A DNA stretch of 64,000 nt from Periplaneta americana (GCF_040183065.1 NC_091119.1:197462543-197526542); one strand, 5' to 3'. Positions 13,690-24,949 are shown, counted from the stretch's first letter. The notes: generated by a model not told the origin, from the letters alone. A program made the numbers and translations.

Positions 13690-14170
13690 AGAGTTTGCAG
13701 TTTCTTATAAATAGACTTTGGACATATCATTTCAAAACTTCCCAGTCTAAATAACTATATCATTTAAATTGAGTTTAATTAAACAAAAAACAAGTCAATT
13801 GAGATATTGAGGGGGACGTTTAAAATCGGTATTAATTGCATATTTGGTTTCACCCCCTCACCTGTACTTTAAAAATTTAAATAGTACCCTATTTTATGAT
13901 ACTTAAATTTGAAATAGTTTTCAATTGTTTTTACATCTCTCGCATCTTTTGTTTATCATATCCTGACAACCTGAAACTGTTTAAATTGTAGCAAATACAG
14001 AATAAGTCAGTTTGTTGTAGAATTAAAACACAGTTTATTTTGGGTAATTTCCTAAATTTGATTAAATTTACTCAATTAAATGTTCATTGATGTATAGGCA
14101 GCAATACAGCCTATTTCGAAACTTCTGTACATAGCATTGCCATGGTATGAAAACCATACATAAATAACGT
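13690..14170 (+). repeat. Unclassified interspersed repeat, copy 1
   Basis: It shares CCCAGTCTAAATAACTAT, the ACTTAAATTTGAAA segment and AGCCTATTTCG with the copies at 27258-28200 (same orientation) and 28200-31875 (opposite). No coding capacity is seen. The family is old and serves as a target for later insertions. Confidence 0.65.
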
Positions 14171-14171
14171 A

Positions 14172-14480
14172 AATCCAAACTTCAGCTTTTATAAAAAAAG
14201 CTGAAGGTTAGAATTTATAAAACATTTATATGACCGATTGTTCTGTATGGTTGTGAAACTTGGACTCTCACTTTGAGAGAGGAACAGAGGTTAAGGGTGT
14301 TTGAGAATAAGATGCTTAGGAAAATATCTGAGGCTAAGAGGAATGAAGGTACAGGAGAATGGAGAAAGTTACACAACACAGAACTGCACGCATTGTATTC
14401 TTCACCTGACATAATTAGGAACATTAAATCCAGACGTTTGAGATGGACAAAGCATGTAGCATGTATGGGCGAATTCAGTG
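14172..14480 (+). pseudogene. RTE-like LINE ORF2 fragment
   Basis: Same family as 28418-29154. The recognisable stretch reads TLREEQRLRVFENKMLRKIS followed by the TGEWRKLHNTELHALYSS segment, then RWTKHVACMG, where homology ends abruptly. Frameshifts occur near the start. Confidence 0.8.
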
Positions 14481-14721
14481 TGATTTGCAGGAGCTGTGAA
14501 GGCACTGAAGGTGATATGCAGGAGATTTACCGCTGAGAATAAACAGCTTCCCTGGCACACATACTGTTAGGTGAGATAGTTAAAGCATTAAATGACTTAT
14601 ATTACATCAGGCATGCTCCTGAAAAGACCAAATGTTTGAAAAGACATGCAGCTCCCCGGATGAATACCACTACATGTAGTAACTTTATGTCTGAAAGAAA
14701 CACATCTTATAGAATTTAAAC

Positions 14722-15654
14722 TCAGACCATAACGAATAGAAAAAAGAAGTGTGCGCACTCCTATCTGTTCAGCATTGTCGACGGTGACCAAGAGAATTAG
14801 TGGCGCTGCGATCGGTATTGCTCAGTTGGAAGCGAATATCCATAAAAGAAGCAGTAGAGTGTTCGTTCATTTCGTTTGCTTTTTTAGTGTAATTAAGTGT
14901 GTTAAATACTTTAAGTGCCAATACACTAATCTGCAATTATTCGTACACGAGTGACAAGTGAGTAGCTCTCACGATTTATTTATTAAAGGACGAGATTATT
15001 ATGTTTTTGTCGTGTTATATTTGAAGCAATACCTTCATGTTTTGTTCCGGGTTGTAGGGCGTGTGTGTTTCATTTGCTTATGCAAACAGAACAGACAATA
15101 AAAGAAAAATTGAGCGATGGAATGTGGGGCGACATATTTCACGAGTGCATAGACAGTATTACCTCAATTGTAATTCAGCCACCGGGAACAGGATGCTGCT
15201 TGGATCATGCCATGGATATCATACCGAAACTAATTTTTCACTATATGAAATGTTGGTTCTTCTTCCGGACGAAACAAATCCGACGAGAACTCCAAGCTCC
15301 GAGAGCCGCCAAATCATCTCGTAAATTCTCCAAAGTGTCGGACAAGTAAGTGTTGGTGAGTACATATTGCATGCCTACAAGCAGCCCTAAGTTAAGTTTT
15401 ACATATTAAACTATTATTTGTTTTACAGTGTGATGTATATGAATGTGTTTTTCTTTCAAATAGTCTTAATGTTGTAAGTACAGTGCCAGTTACGTACGTA
15501 TATGGAGCGAAAGGTAAACAGTGCAACTTACGTTAAATGTATTTACGTACTTACACACGGAACAGACTGAGCGAACTCTGCACTAGTGCCGCGTGGTATT
15601 GGCCGTTTGAATTAACAGAGTGCGACCACTACTTCTTTCTATTCGTTATGCTCA
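14722..15654 (+). mobile_element. P-superfamily-like element with THAP-like start
   Basis: Inverted termini begin CATAACGAATAGAAA at about 14729 and, inverted, end at about 15645. The repeat CTCAGAC flanks both ends as a 7-bp duplication. P elements have CA-starting termini and 8-bp duplications, so the class assignment is inference supported by the THAP-like sequence inside. Confidence 0.55.
15029..15349 (+). pseudogene. THAP-like N-terminus of a decayed transposase
   Basis: The frame reads IPSCFVPGCRACVFHLL, close to the first zinc-binding half of a THAP domain (normally M-P-x-C-x-V-P-G-C). The initiating ATG appears changed to ATA. The frame continues as TIKEKLSDGMWGDIF to a stop at 15349, with no clear second half of a THAP finger. 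I see no catalytic domain. The call rests on the CFVPGC motif and on the flanking termini. Confidence 0.45.
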
Positions 15655-15791
15655 GACTGAATAAAAATTACATTAACATGAACTATTACAAATAACTACA
15701 TAATAAAACCACTGAATCAATCAGAAATGCTAAATTAAGACATGCATAGTTTCATAGAATCCACCACAAATTCCTTCAAAGTTGATGTAAA

Positions 15792-16613
15792 TAAGGCCTA
15801 TATTACACTATCAAATTTATGTGTCACAGAAATGTGATAAAATATATATGATAAAATCTTTTACAGTGTAATATAGCATATATGATCACTTCTAGCTGTG
15901 ACATAGTTCTGTGATAAAAGTTATGGTCATCATCATACCTTTGATAAAATCTGTGACTGAGAAGAAAGAAAATGGCGGTAATTAAGTATACATGGTTCGT
16001 GAAAACCATAAAAACTTTCAATATCACATTAGGAGTCACATGAAATGTTTTATCATCCATTATTAAATACTTGATATATATAGAATTTCACATCTTTACA
16101 CTGAAGTTCTCTCAGTAGAGTTTGATGGATTCCTTTTGTATCTTTTCTCCCTATCCCAGTCTCTAACCTAAATCGTCGGCTTAGAGTGTAAACCTGCTAA
16201 CAAAAAGGAAATTTTGCAGGGGAAACCAAAAACTGAGTACATATTAACTCTGAAACTTCACCACCTGTAATTTGGATTTGGCCCAAAGTTTCAGAATTAA
16301 TTTATATTCAGTTTTTTGTTTTCCCTGTAAAATTATCATTTTATTGGTTAGCAGGTTTACACTCTAAGCCGACGAAATATATATATTTTTTATTTCTTCT
16401 CTAGTATTAATGCAATAACAATTAGTGCATATTTTACAGTTTCAACAAGCATAGAACTATTGTGGACCCATTATTAGAACTGCGATGAAAGATATGATAA
16501 AAGCTTTGACATAGTGTAATATAGTCAAAATCTTACATTTGATCATATATATTTGATCAAAAATTTTATCATATTCTGTGACACAGAGATTTGATGGTGT
16601 AATATAGGCCTAA
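15792..16613. mobile_element. PIF/Harbinger-like MITE with TAA duplication
   Basis: The element is 15795-16610. Termini GGCCTATATTACACTATCAA and their inverted counterpart (ending GTAATATAGGCC) are flanked by TAA at 15792-15794 and 16611-16613. Homology of the arms continues inward (GTGTCACAGAA, TGATAAAAT). A second fold-back element sits in the middle at 16172-16376. Confidence 0.75.
16172..16376. mobile_element. Fold-back MITE nested in the Harbinger-like MITE
   Basis: Inverted ends TCGTCGGCTTAGAGTGTAAA lie at both extremities. The arms remain similar inward (CCTGCTAAC, then ACTGA and CTGAAACTT) for about 90 bp each. No coding sequence. Confidence 0.75.
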
Positions 16614-16726
16614 GAAAACACTAAGAAAAAGACTTGAGTTTTTCTACATCTGCTGCATATCCTCATCCATTCTGGTAATGTTGTAAATCAGGTGCTAGTG
16701 TAAGGTGTTAGACTTTCTTGTGTGCA

Positions 16727-17055
16727 TAGAGCTAAAATTGTATGACTTGAGGCTTTCCCGGCATTTGATGTAGAATAACTCTTCTCGGGTTCTCAGCCAG
16801 GTGAGTTGGAGATTTGCTTCCAAGCTTTCGATGGCTAGCACTGCCATCTTCTTCAGGGAATGAAGTGATGTGGGACCATGTCTAGCCGGTATATATGCAA
16901 TAGTAGGGCATATATTGCATATATACCGGCTAGACTTGGTCCCGCATCACTTCATTCTCTACAGAAGATGGCATGGCTAGCCATCGAAAGCTTGGAGGCA
17001 AATCTCCAACTCGCCTGGCTGAGAACCCGAGAAGAGTTATTCTAGAGCTAAAATT
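16727..17055. mobile_element. Penelope-type fold-back insertion with 13-bp target duplication
   Basis: The insertion 16740-17042 is flanked by TAGAGCTAAAATT at 16727-16739 and 17043-17055. A 31-nt extension on the left is followed by inverted arms (ends TAGAATAACTCTTCTCGGGT). The centre is a palindrome around TATATATGCAAT. The left arm, read on the minus strand, carries CTGAAGA, a GATGGC/GCCATC stem and GAAA, a hammerhead-like core without a proper stem III. The plan matches the clear Penelope insertions at 18105-18478 and 29281-31655. Confidence 0.6.
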
Positions 17056-17726
17056 ATTTCACACACAAGAATTACTGGGAGCATTCACATATAAGGAGGT
17101 CCGTTCTAAACCATATTAAGTCCACCCACAGACGAAATTGAGTTTTATATGATTTCTTATAGTTCTGAACATGCTCTATCATGCTGTGAAGTCTGTTTGG
17201 GTCTAACTGTATTAAATCCCCTTCAAAAGATTGCATGAAACTGGGTGTTTGTGGCAAACTGTATTATGCTCCACATCTTTGTCCATGTCAAACCATATTC
17301 TGTCCAAAACCAATTACAGTAAAACCTCGATAAGACACGCTCGCTTATTACGCCTTTATAAAACACCCCGTTTGTTGCGCTCAAGTCCTGCATAATACGC
17401 TGTTTTTGTGGAATATTTTCGATGTAATTTTCAGCAATGTACTGTAACAGCAATGAAACATCTTGGTCATTGAACTCACTGGTGACATTAACCTGAAAAG
17501 TATTGGTATTCGACCCTTTACCTGCACATTTAAACCTTCATACTTCATACCTTAGCATACCCCACCCTCTTGTTATGATATCTTATTCGACTCCTTATCT
17601 GCGTGGTTAAAGCCTACATACAGTTACAATACCTCACCCCTTGCTAACCCTCTCTCTCTCAAACAGCATTCCTCACTCAGCCGTAATAAAATTCTGGAAA
17701 TTTTTGCTGGACAGTTTGTTGTCCTT

Positions 17727-17999
17727 TTGTGTATTGAAGTGTCTGTGAATGTGATTACAATGAGTGTTAAACAAAAAGCCCTTTCTGTGTCGGAAAAATT
17801 GGAAATCTTACTCTCTGATTCATTAGGAATCTCATCATCGACTTTAAGAACAATAATAAAAAATCGCGACTCAATCACTACAGCTACAACGTCGGGAGGA
17901 TGTAATCACAGGAAACTGAAGTGTGGTAAACATGAGGACTTGGAGAACACGCACATGGCAAACAACTATAAATGGCTTTCTTTTTTTCGAAAGAATTAA
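17727..17999 (+). pseudogene. Tigger/pogo transposase N-terminal remnant (HTH)
   Basis: The frame includes MSVKQKALSVSEKLEILL, then LGISSSTLRTIIKNRDSI. This is the psq-type helix-turn-helix that opens Tigger and CENP-B-related transposases. About ten residues between the helices appear to be missing. Everything after the HTH, including the DDE catalytic domain, is lost. The real start is probably the internal Met at 17760. Confidence 0.75.
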
Positions 18000-18093
18000 G
18001 TACAGTACATATTGTAAATGTCTTTGATGTACAGTACAGAAATTACATAATGAAGTAATACTGTATTACCTTTCATGAATCATGTATTTCAAT

Positions 18094-18489
18094 AAAGAAA
18101 AATGTCATGATAATCCATGTTGAATCTTTCGTACACTACTTTTAACACTTGAATATAAATAATTGATTAAATGACTATCTTACTCGTGTTAATTATGTAA
18201 GCATGTGCGGCTTACAGCTGTTTCGGTGCTACTTGACACCATCCTCAGCCTACTACATCTCGGCACTATCGCTCAACACACAGATCAATTTCAGAACACA
18301 CACACTATTTGACACAACTCTTCATCACACGAACGCACCCACACAACAGGCAGTGAAGTTGAGATAGCGCCGAGATCTAGTAGGCTCTGAGGATGGTGTC
18401 AAGTAGCACCGAAACAGCTGTAAGCTGCACATGCTTACATAATTAACACGAGTAAGATCGCTATTTAATCAATTATTTAAAGAAAAATG
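18094..18489. mobile_element. Short Penelope-like fold-back element with 11-bp target duplication
   Basis: The insertion 18105-18478 is flanked by AAAGAAAAATG at 18094-18104 and 18479-18489, inside the Tigger element. The left extension (GTTGAATCTTTCGTACAC) is homologous to the extension of the large Penelope palindrome at 29281. The arms of about 105 bp carry hammerhead-like motifs. The central part matches only the last piece of the Penelope ORF, so this is an extremely 5'-truncated copy with the same inverted-end plan. Confidence 0.8.
18382..18427 (+). ncRNA. Hammerhead-ribozyme-like motif, short Penelope copy
   Basis: The order is AGGCT, CTGAGGA (core CUGANGA), stem II GGTGT/GCACC, GAAA, ACAG/CTGT stem III with no loop, and A at the cleavage position (after 18422). 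Stem I closes as AGGCT/AGCTG with a wobble. One extra T lies between the core and stem II. The opposite arm (18206-18252, minus strand) has the same motif minus two bases of stem I. Confidence 0.5.
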
Positions 18490-18603
18490 CTAATAGATAC
18501 TGTATATAAGTCAAAATTAGTATACCTGCCTAATACGCGGTCCCGGTTAATACGTGTTGTACATCCAGTCCCTTGAATAGTGTCTTATTGGGGTTTTACT
18601 GTA

Positions 18604-19395
18604 ATATTTTTCATTGTAAGTATGCGTGTCAAGTTTCCTGCATTGAGAAACACTAGTGCCAATATACAGTATTGACTTATTGTCGATCTTTGTATCAGTT
18701 CAGTGCCGCTGGAGTCCAGTTGTGGATATGATATCCGTGAAAATGGAGGAAGAAGTGCCTATAGGCGAGACTAGCAGAGGAAGCAGGAAGAGAATAAAGA
18801 AGAAAACAGCACGACAGCAAGGAAGTGAACTTCGGTATGATGATTTTTACTATATTTTTAATTAATAGGCGTTAGGATGCTTATTTTCATTAAAAAAACT
18901 GTTTTCTACAATAATCATGTAATGTACAAGAGGGCATTCTTGTTTCAATCTGGAGAAACATTGATAAGGATCCTAATTTAACACTGTTCGAACCACCGTG
19001 CCAGCGTAGGGAAAGTTGGTGTCACTGTTGTGCAATTCCCACACATGATATACAGTAAGTAGGGTCAAGGAAAGGGTTTTACTGAACAAAAAAAGAAAGC
19101 TGATCAAGATCGTTAACATTAATGAATGTTACCTTTGTGATTCAATATTACATAGGAGTAATCAAAGAATGTTACCTGTTACTTACATAATTACTTTGGT
19201 TGAATTTTTACAAATATAGAGGAAAAAATTACTTTTTTTTTTTTATGTCCATGATATTTCCTGAATTTCAGGACAGTTTGATGTAAAAGTGATTTCAAAT
19301 ATAATTGATTCTGACAAATTAAGTTCTTCCAGTAATTCATATTTTTAGTATTTTAATATATCTCCCATAGTTGGCACATAAACAGTTTTTCTTCT
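18604..19395. other. No feature seen
   Basis: Ordinary AT-rich DNA. The 69-codon open frame at 18656-18865 has a lysine/arginine-rich middle but no recognisable domain, so I do not call it a gene. Confidence 0.4.
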
Positions 19396-19493
19396 GAATA
19401 ATTTCGAGGGAAAAATTGTTCCGGAGCCGGGTATCGAACCCGGGACCAATTTCGATACCCGGCTCCGGAACAATTTTTCCCTCGAAATTATTC
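19396..19493. repeat. Perfect palindrome made from a tRNA-like 3' half
   Basis: Arms 19396-19438 and 19451-19493 are 43-bp exact reverse complements around the 12-nt loop CCCGGGACCAAT. The arms contain a box-B-like GGTATCGAA next to CCGGAGCC. This looks like an inverted duplication of the T-arm and acceptor of a tRNA-derived SINE. Confidence 0.85.
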
Positions 19494-19635
19494 AAATCAA
19501 CTTTACAGGGAGTTATACCTGAAAATCTTGATTTGCAGTTTTTCTTCTCTCCTGAAAAATGACATCAGTGGACTTAAGGGAAGAGGATGGTATTTTTGGT
19601 GAAAAATGAGTGAATTTAAAAAAAATAACATTTTT

Positions 19636-19975
19636 TCCTTAAAATACTCTGTGATATGTGTAGAATACATTGTAAAATATCTTGTGGGTATTTGTGCCCT
19701 TATTGGATGTTGAGACGCCATTGTTAAACTTCCTGCACTCTGGATTTTTAAATCACACCGCCCTTTGATTGTTGTTTCCAGAACTTCAGTTTTTTTTTTT
19801 TTTTTTTCAAAACCAAATTTTTCTTTAAAATACTCTGTGATGTTTGTGGAATACGTTGTATAACATTTTGTGGGTATCAGTGCTCTTATTGGATGTTGAG
19901 ACGCCATTTTTAAAGTTCGTGCGCTGTGGATTATTAAATCACACCCCCTTTGATTGCTGTTTCTGAAACTTCATT
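19636..19975. repeat. Direct repeat, two units about 186 bp apart
   Basis: Both units contain TTAAAATACTCTGTGAT and TTGGATGTTGAGACGCCA; starts are at 19639 and 19825. They are about 85% alike over about 150 bp and separated by a poly-T run. The overlapping minus-strand open frame only reflects the duplication. Confidence 0.8.
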
Positions 19976-20159
19976 CTTTTGCTACATTGCCAGACAAAAA
20001 TCGATATAATTTCTGAACTGTTCAAGATACATGCATGAAATTTAGAATACACATTCTCTAGACTACTAGGAAACTTTTCTCTGTAACAGAATTTTCCTAA
20101 TTGATTTCATTTTAAAAATAAATTTGTCTGTTTGCAACAAAGAAAAAAAAAATGTTATT

Positions 20160-22505
20160 AAATTTTAATTGTTTATTTTACAAATGATGTTGTTGTTGTT
20201 GTTTTCTAATGGCAGGCGTTTGACAATAAAGTCATTTGACCTCTTGCACTCCAATATTTTTCAAAGATATTATCATGACCAGCCACTGAAGCACAGATTT
20301 TGAGATGTTCCGAATCCATTTCTTGGTTTGAATTGCACAATGGACAGTTAGGGGACTGATATATTCCAATTCTATGCAGGTGTTTAGCCAAACAATCATG
20401 GCCTGTTGCCAATCTAAATGCAGCTACAGACGATTTTCGTGGTAAATCGGGAATTAACTGTGGATTTTGATGCAGAGAGTTCCATTTTTTCCCATGGGAT
20501 TGTGTTATCAAATTTTGTTTGTTGAAGTCTAAGTATGTAGATTTAATAAATCTTTTCACAGAGTAATACGTAGATTTAGTAACAGGTCTGTAAGTAGCAG
20601 TGCTGCCCTTCTTTGCTAAAGCATCCGCATTCTCGTTTCCCAGGATTCCACAGTGGGATGGTATCCATTGGAATACAGTTCTTTTATTGAGTGATATTAA
20701 TTGAGAGAGCATTTTAGTTATTTCTGCTGTTTGAGATGAAGGTGTGTGTTTAGAGACTATTGATAGAATAGCTGCTTTGGAGTCTGACAATATAACTGCA
20801 TTTTTAAATTTACTGATGTGGCATAGAAGATTCCTGAGACTTTCACTTATTGCAATGATTTCTCCATCAAAACTTGTTGTTCCATACCCAAGAGATCTAT
20901 AAAGTGAGAAGAGACAGCACGTAACACCTGCACCGGCATTTTGTTCTCTGGAGATCAAGGATCCTTCAGTGTATAAATGAAGCCAGTTTTGTGGAGGGTA
21001 TCTAATATTAATTGTCTCTAAAGACAATTGTTTCAGTATTTCAGTGTTTACTTCTGATTTCAGTATTTCTTCTGTTAAATTTAGATTATATTCCATATTT
21101 AATAGAGTTAAAGGGTTTGGTTTAATTTGTAAGTTTTCTTTTAAATTCGGGATATTGATTTTCTGTTTTAATTCTTGAACAATGGATATGAAACTTTTTT
21201 GAGTTTTCAATCTACAGAGAGGGCTGTATGAATGCCAATTGTTTCCTGGTAATCTGATAAGTTTTTCATATTGAATCAGTGCTTTTTCTTCTATTGTCAT
21301 TTTGATGCTGTTAATATTAGTGAGGAATCTCATAGAATCTATTGGAGTTGTTTTAATTCCACCAGTAATGAGTCTGAGAGCTTGGTTTTGAACATATTCT
21401 ATGTCGTTTATGAAAGGTGAAGTAATTAAAATTTCTCCGCAGTATGTCAGCACTGGCTGTATAAACATTTTGTATGTATGTTCAAAGTATTCCTAGAGCA
21501 TCCCCATTTCTTTCCTGCTAGTCTTTTTAGAATGGAGAATCTTTTACGAGCTTTTTCAGAAATGCATTTCAAATGGTTGCTCCATGTTAACTTACTATCG
21601 AAAATAACTCCAAGATATTTGGATTCATAAGTCCTAGGAAGGTGTTGGCCATTGTATTGGATATTGAATTCTCTTTCTTTTTTACCAAGTGAAAATATTT
21701 GGTAGTTACTTTTGCTTAAATTGAGTGTCATCAAATTTGATGTATTCCATTCATGTAGTTGATTTAGAGCTTTAAGAGCAGAATTTTGAATTTTGTCTCT
21801 ATGTCTGTAAGATCCGGAAGTCCACAAAACTATATCATCTGCAAATAGTGCTGTTTTCATGTTTGATTCCTCTAATAGGGAGGGTAAGTCATTTGTATAA
21901 ATATTGAATAAAGTTGTGCTGAGGACAGCGCCCTGAGGTAGACCTCGATATGTTTGTCTGTAACTAGAAAGTGAGTTATTGAATTTAGTGGCAATGAATC
22001 GTTGACTAAGGAATTCTGATATCCATCTGAACATATTGCCGGAGATACCTAATTTCTGGAGTTTTAGTAATAATTTATTTCTCCAAACAGAGTCATATGC
22101 TAGCTGAAAGTCAATAAATATTGCCAAGGTACCTATCTTCTTTCTTGTTAAAACTGTCTTTTATTTCTTGGCCAAGGCGTATAACTTGTTCATTGGTAGA
22201 GTGTAGTTGTCGAATGCCGGCTTGTCTTGGTGATAAAAGATTTTGGGATTCTAAATACCAAGTTAATCTGTTGGAGATCATGGATTCCATGGTTTTTGCT
22301 ATCATGCTTAATAGTGCTATTGGTCGATAACTATTAACATCATGAGCAGGTTTCCCTTTTTTTGTGAATTGGTACAATGATTGCTTTTTTCCAAGCTGCA
22401 GGAACTGAGGTGTTCCATGATAAATTGAAAATGGATAAAAGTACAGACTTGGCTTTTCCCCCAGATGCTTAAAAAATTCGGAATGAATGTTATCGGGGCC
22501 AGTCC
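20160..22505 (-). pseudogene. I/Outcast-like LINE ORF2 (RT plus RNase H), 5'-truncated, frameshifted
   Basis: From 22505 downward the order is a GPDNIHSEFF start, PAAWKKAIIVP, SYRPIALLS, the RT box FADDIVLW, TYCGEI, RNase H (YTEGS, FDGEIIAISESL, AVILSDSKAA, GNENADALAK) and a C-terminal zinc knuckle CPLCNSNQEMDSEHLKIC. At least four frameshifts occur: near 22455, in an A7 run near 22360, near 22125 and near 21460. The first RNase H acidic residue is Glu (YTEGS) where Asp is usual. Endonuclease and ORF1 are missing. In such LINEs the protein copies the element RNA into target DNA. Relatives lie at 27349-27837 and 38252-38476. Confidence 0.85.
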
Positions 22506-23205
22506 CTACATTTTACAAATGTAGGGAATAATATCAAAATTCTGTTACAAACAGTTTGTAGAGCATGCTTTTACAAATAAATTGTAACAAACTGTTTGAA
22601 TTTATCTTTAAAAATGGCTTAGATATATCGATTTTAGTAAAATCCTGCATTGTGTAGGCCTATATATTTTTTTTCAAATTTGGCTCCCAAATAATTTTTT
22701 TTTTTCAAAATATTTATATTTGGATGAGTTGCTATAGCCATGAGCTCTCTACATACAAAAAATTAATATTTTACACCAAATAGGAAAAAAGTTTTAAAAA
22801 GTACCGTCCTCTCCCCTTAATATGGTTGTAACAGACCTCCTCATATATATCTATCACCTTGTTATAAGGTCATTATAGATATTGAACTGTTTCTTTTTTT
22901 CTTTCTTCCAGATGCTTGTTTTGATCCATATTTGGTTCTCCAGGTATTGGTTGGAGAAGAGATCATCCAGGATCAGATTTGGAGCATCTAATCCACATCA
23001 CGTGACTATGACGACATGTTCATGTAAATTTGTATCACCAACCTTGTAATGCAATGATATGCTGTGAAGTACTAGGTGGTTGAGACGAAATGCCACCACT
23101 CTACCGCATGCTTTAGGGATAGCCTGCCTTCCACAAAATGTGATCGTAATTTGGCTCAAGATAAACTGAAATAAAAGAGCATACATTGTTATTGTAAATG
23201 CTCGA
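22506..23205. other. No feature seen
   Basis: AT-rich DNA with several poly-T runs, no gene or clear repeat. Confidence 0.45.
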
Positions 23206-23340
23206 AATGGTGGTCGCCTGCATTCAGGTATGTGTCACATCTGTTCAGCACATTCCCGGACACTTTCTATAGGCCTAGTTCATTTTCACTGTTGAATGTT
23301 TTCTTTATCCTAGCGACAATATCTGGGAGCAATGCTGATG
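23206..23340 (-). pseudogene. Mariner/IS630-like transposase C-terminal relic
   Basis: On the minus strand the reading LLPDIVARIKKTFNSEN, a stop, then VSGNVLNRCDTYLNAGDHHF followed by EHL resembles the last residues of an IS630/mariner-like transposase common in insects, which end in a similar R-x-x-x-C...H-x-E-H-L pattern. It is short and has an in-frame stop. I recognise it from the pattern only. Confidence 0.4.
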
Positions 23341-24320
23341 GACTACACAGGTTTTGTCCTGTTGTAATTCCAATAATTATTTAGTTGAATGTTGAACTGA
23401 GGTAGGGTTACCATAAAACCCATGAGTAGGTACAGGCTCACAGACAACTCGTTTCCTTGAACCACAGTGGCATTTCGTTTCATCTACTCTGTGTACCTAA
23501 TATAATAAGATTACTTACATATGTTATCTTAATATGCATAATAAAATAATTGAGGTTCAAGAGGAGTATTTTATTTAATGGATGGGACGCAAAACAGATA
23601 AATTAACAATGCAATTTGAAATGTACAGGAAATTATAATACAGTAGAAGCCCAATATAACAAAGTACGAAATACAGTGTATTCTGATATAATGCAGTGAA
23701 GAATATGTCCCCCGAGAGACAATACCATTATTAATTTATTAGCAACATTCTGAATTGTTAGAGATTCAGTACACTTGTTCATTAGTTTGGATAGAATGAT
23801 TCTGTATTCTACAATTGATCACTAAATCTATCTCGAGCTCAGAGGGCGTCCCTTGCCATTCCTAGCATCTGATATTGTAATTCCACATTTCTTAATGTTT
23901 TGATTCCGAATAGTTTTGTGAAGTGCAGGGAATTTCTAGCGGGACATGATCAACTCGCAGACCATTTTACATAACGGAATTTTGGATTCACCTATATGCA
24001 CCCTCTTTAACCCTTTCTGACGTGAATTTGTTTTTGATTTTCCACAATTATGGGTGCATAAGGTCATAGGGACATCATGGAGAAACGAAAAAAACAAAGC
24101 AATTCTCTTCCTAATAACAGCTGGCCAAGGAACTGGAGGATGCTGCACTCTATTGGTAAAGAACGAAACTACTTCTGAGGATACGAAATGGACTCATTCG
24201 AGTGGAAAGGGTTAAGGAAGACGTCACAACAATGGACTAACGCCTGCTGGAAACAGATGGAAACCCAACTGAATTTGGGAAGATAGATGGTTTAATTATT
24301 AATAATCACATGATTCTATG
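23341..24320. other. Unassigned DNA, possible pogo terminus at 23641
   Basis: CAGTAGAAGCCCAATATAAC near 23641 resembles a pogo/Tigger end, but no partner end is visible. No gene is supported. Confidence 0.35.
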
Positions 24321-24325
24321 GGACC

Positions 24326-24625
24326 AGCCTCATGGTCTAGTGGTCAGAGCTTCTGGCTATAGTTCATGAGATCCCGGGTTCGATTCCCGGTTAGAGCACA
24401 GGAATTTTTCCTTAAAGGGGATTATTCCTGTGTTCGTCTATGGTCTGGAATTTAGGTTAAGTTTAGATTTAAGACTCTCCTGGCACTACATTATCATAAT
24501 CATCCTAACACATCATCGGGGTAATGTAACTCTGCCTTCCAGGCGCCCCAATTTCAGAAGTGGGTTACAACTAAGTCACGGCCAGGAGAGAAGACCAGAA
24601 ATGTCGAAAGACAACCTTTTGGGGG
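24326..24625 (+). mobile_element. tRNA-derived SINE, third family
   Basis: The head CATGGTCTAGTGGTCAGAGC (box A) is followed by box B GGTTCGATTCC and a body ending in a G-run near 24622. A related head fragment lies at 38735-38830 on the minus strand. The body differs from the other SINE families here. Confidence 0.75.
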
Positions 24626-24706
24626 GGGGGGGAATATTATTCTATGGGAAAACTGGAACTTTCTCGAAATAAAAGAAGTAGTTAATGTACGATATAGTTA
24701 CGAGTT

Positions 24707-24948
24707 GGGACCACTGCTGTGGAGTAACAGCATGCTTGACTAAAACTAGCGGGTCTGGGTTCAAATCCTGGTTGGGACAAGTTACCTGATTGAGGTTTAT
24801 TCCGAGGTTTTCTCTCAATCCATAAGAGCAAATGCTGGGTAAATTTAGGTACTGAACCCTGGACTCATTTCGTTGACATTATCGCCTTCTTCTCATTCAG
24901 ACACTGGATAACCTTAGCAGTTGATAAAGCGTCGTAAAATGACCAATT
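24707..24948 (+). mobile_element. tRNA-derived SINE, GTCGTAAAATAAC-tail family
   Basis: Head GCTGTGGAGTAACAGCATGC, box B GGTTCAAATCC, body GAGCAAATGCTGGGTAA and tail AAAGCGTCGTAAAATGACC. More diverged than the copy at 50198. Confidence 0.8.
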
Positions 24949-24949
24949 A

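Larger units (their letters stand above)
17315..18603 (+). mobile_element. Tigger/pogo element, decayed, TA duplication
   Basis: Ends are CAGTAAAACCTCGATAAGAC at 17317 and, inverted, CAGTAAAACCCCAATAAGAC ending at 18601, with TA on both sides. Such termini and TA duplications are typical of pogo/Tigger elements. It holds a short transposase remnant and a later Penelope fold-back insertion at 18105-18478. Confidence 0.85.

Noticed and set aside
19503..19907. 134-codon minus-strand gene
   Set aside because: Its repeated peptide is the translation of a decayed direct repeat and a poly-T run.
24326..24400. tRNA gene
   Set aside because: Continues into a SINE body. Box A and B alone do not make a tRNA gene.
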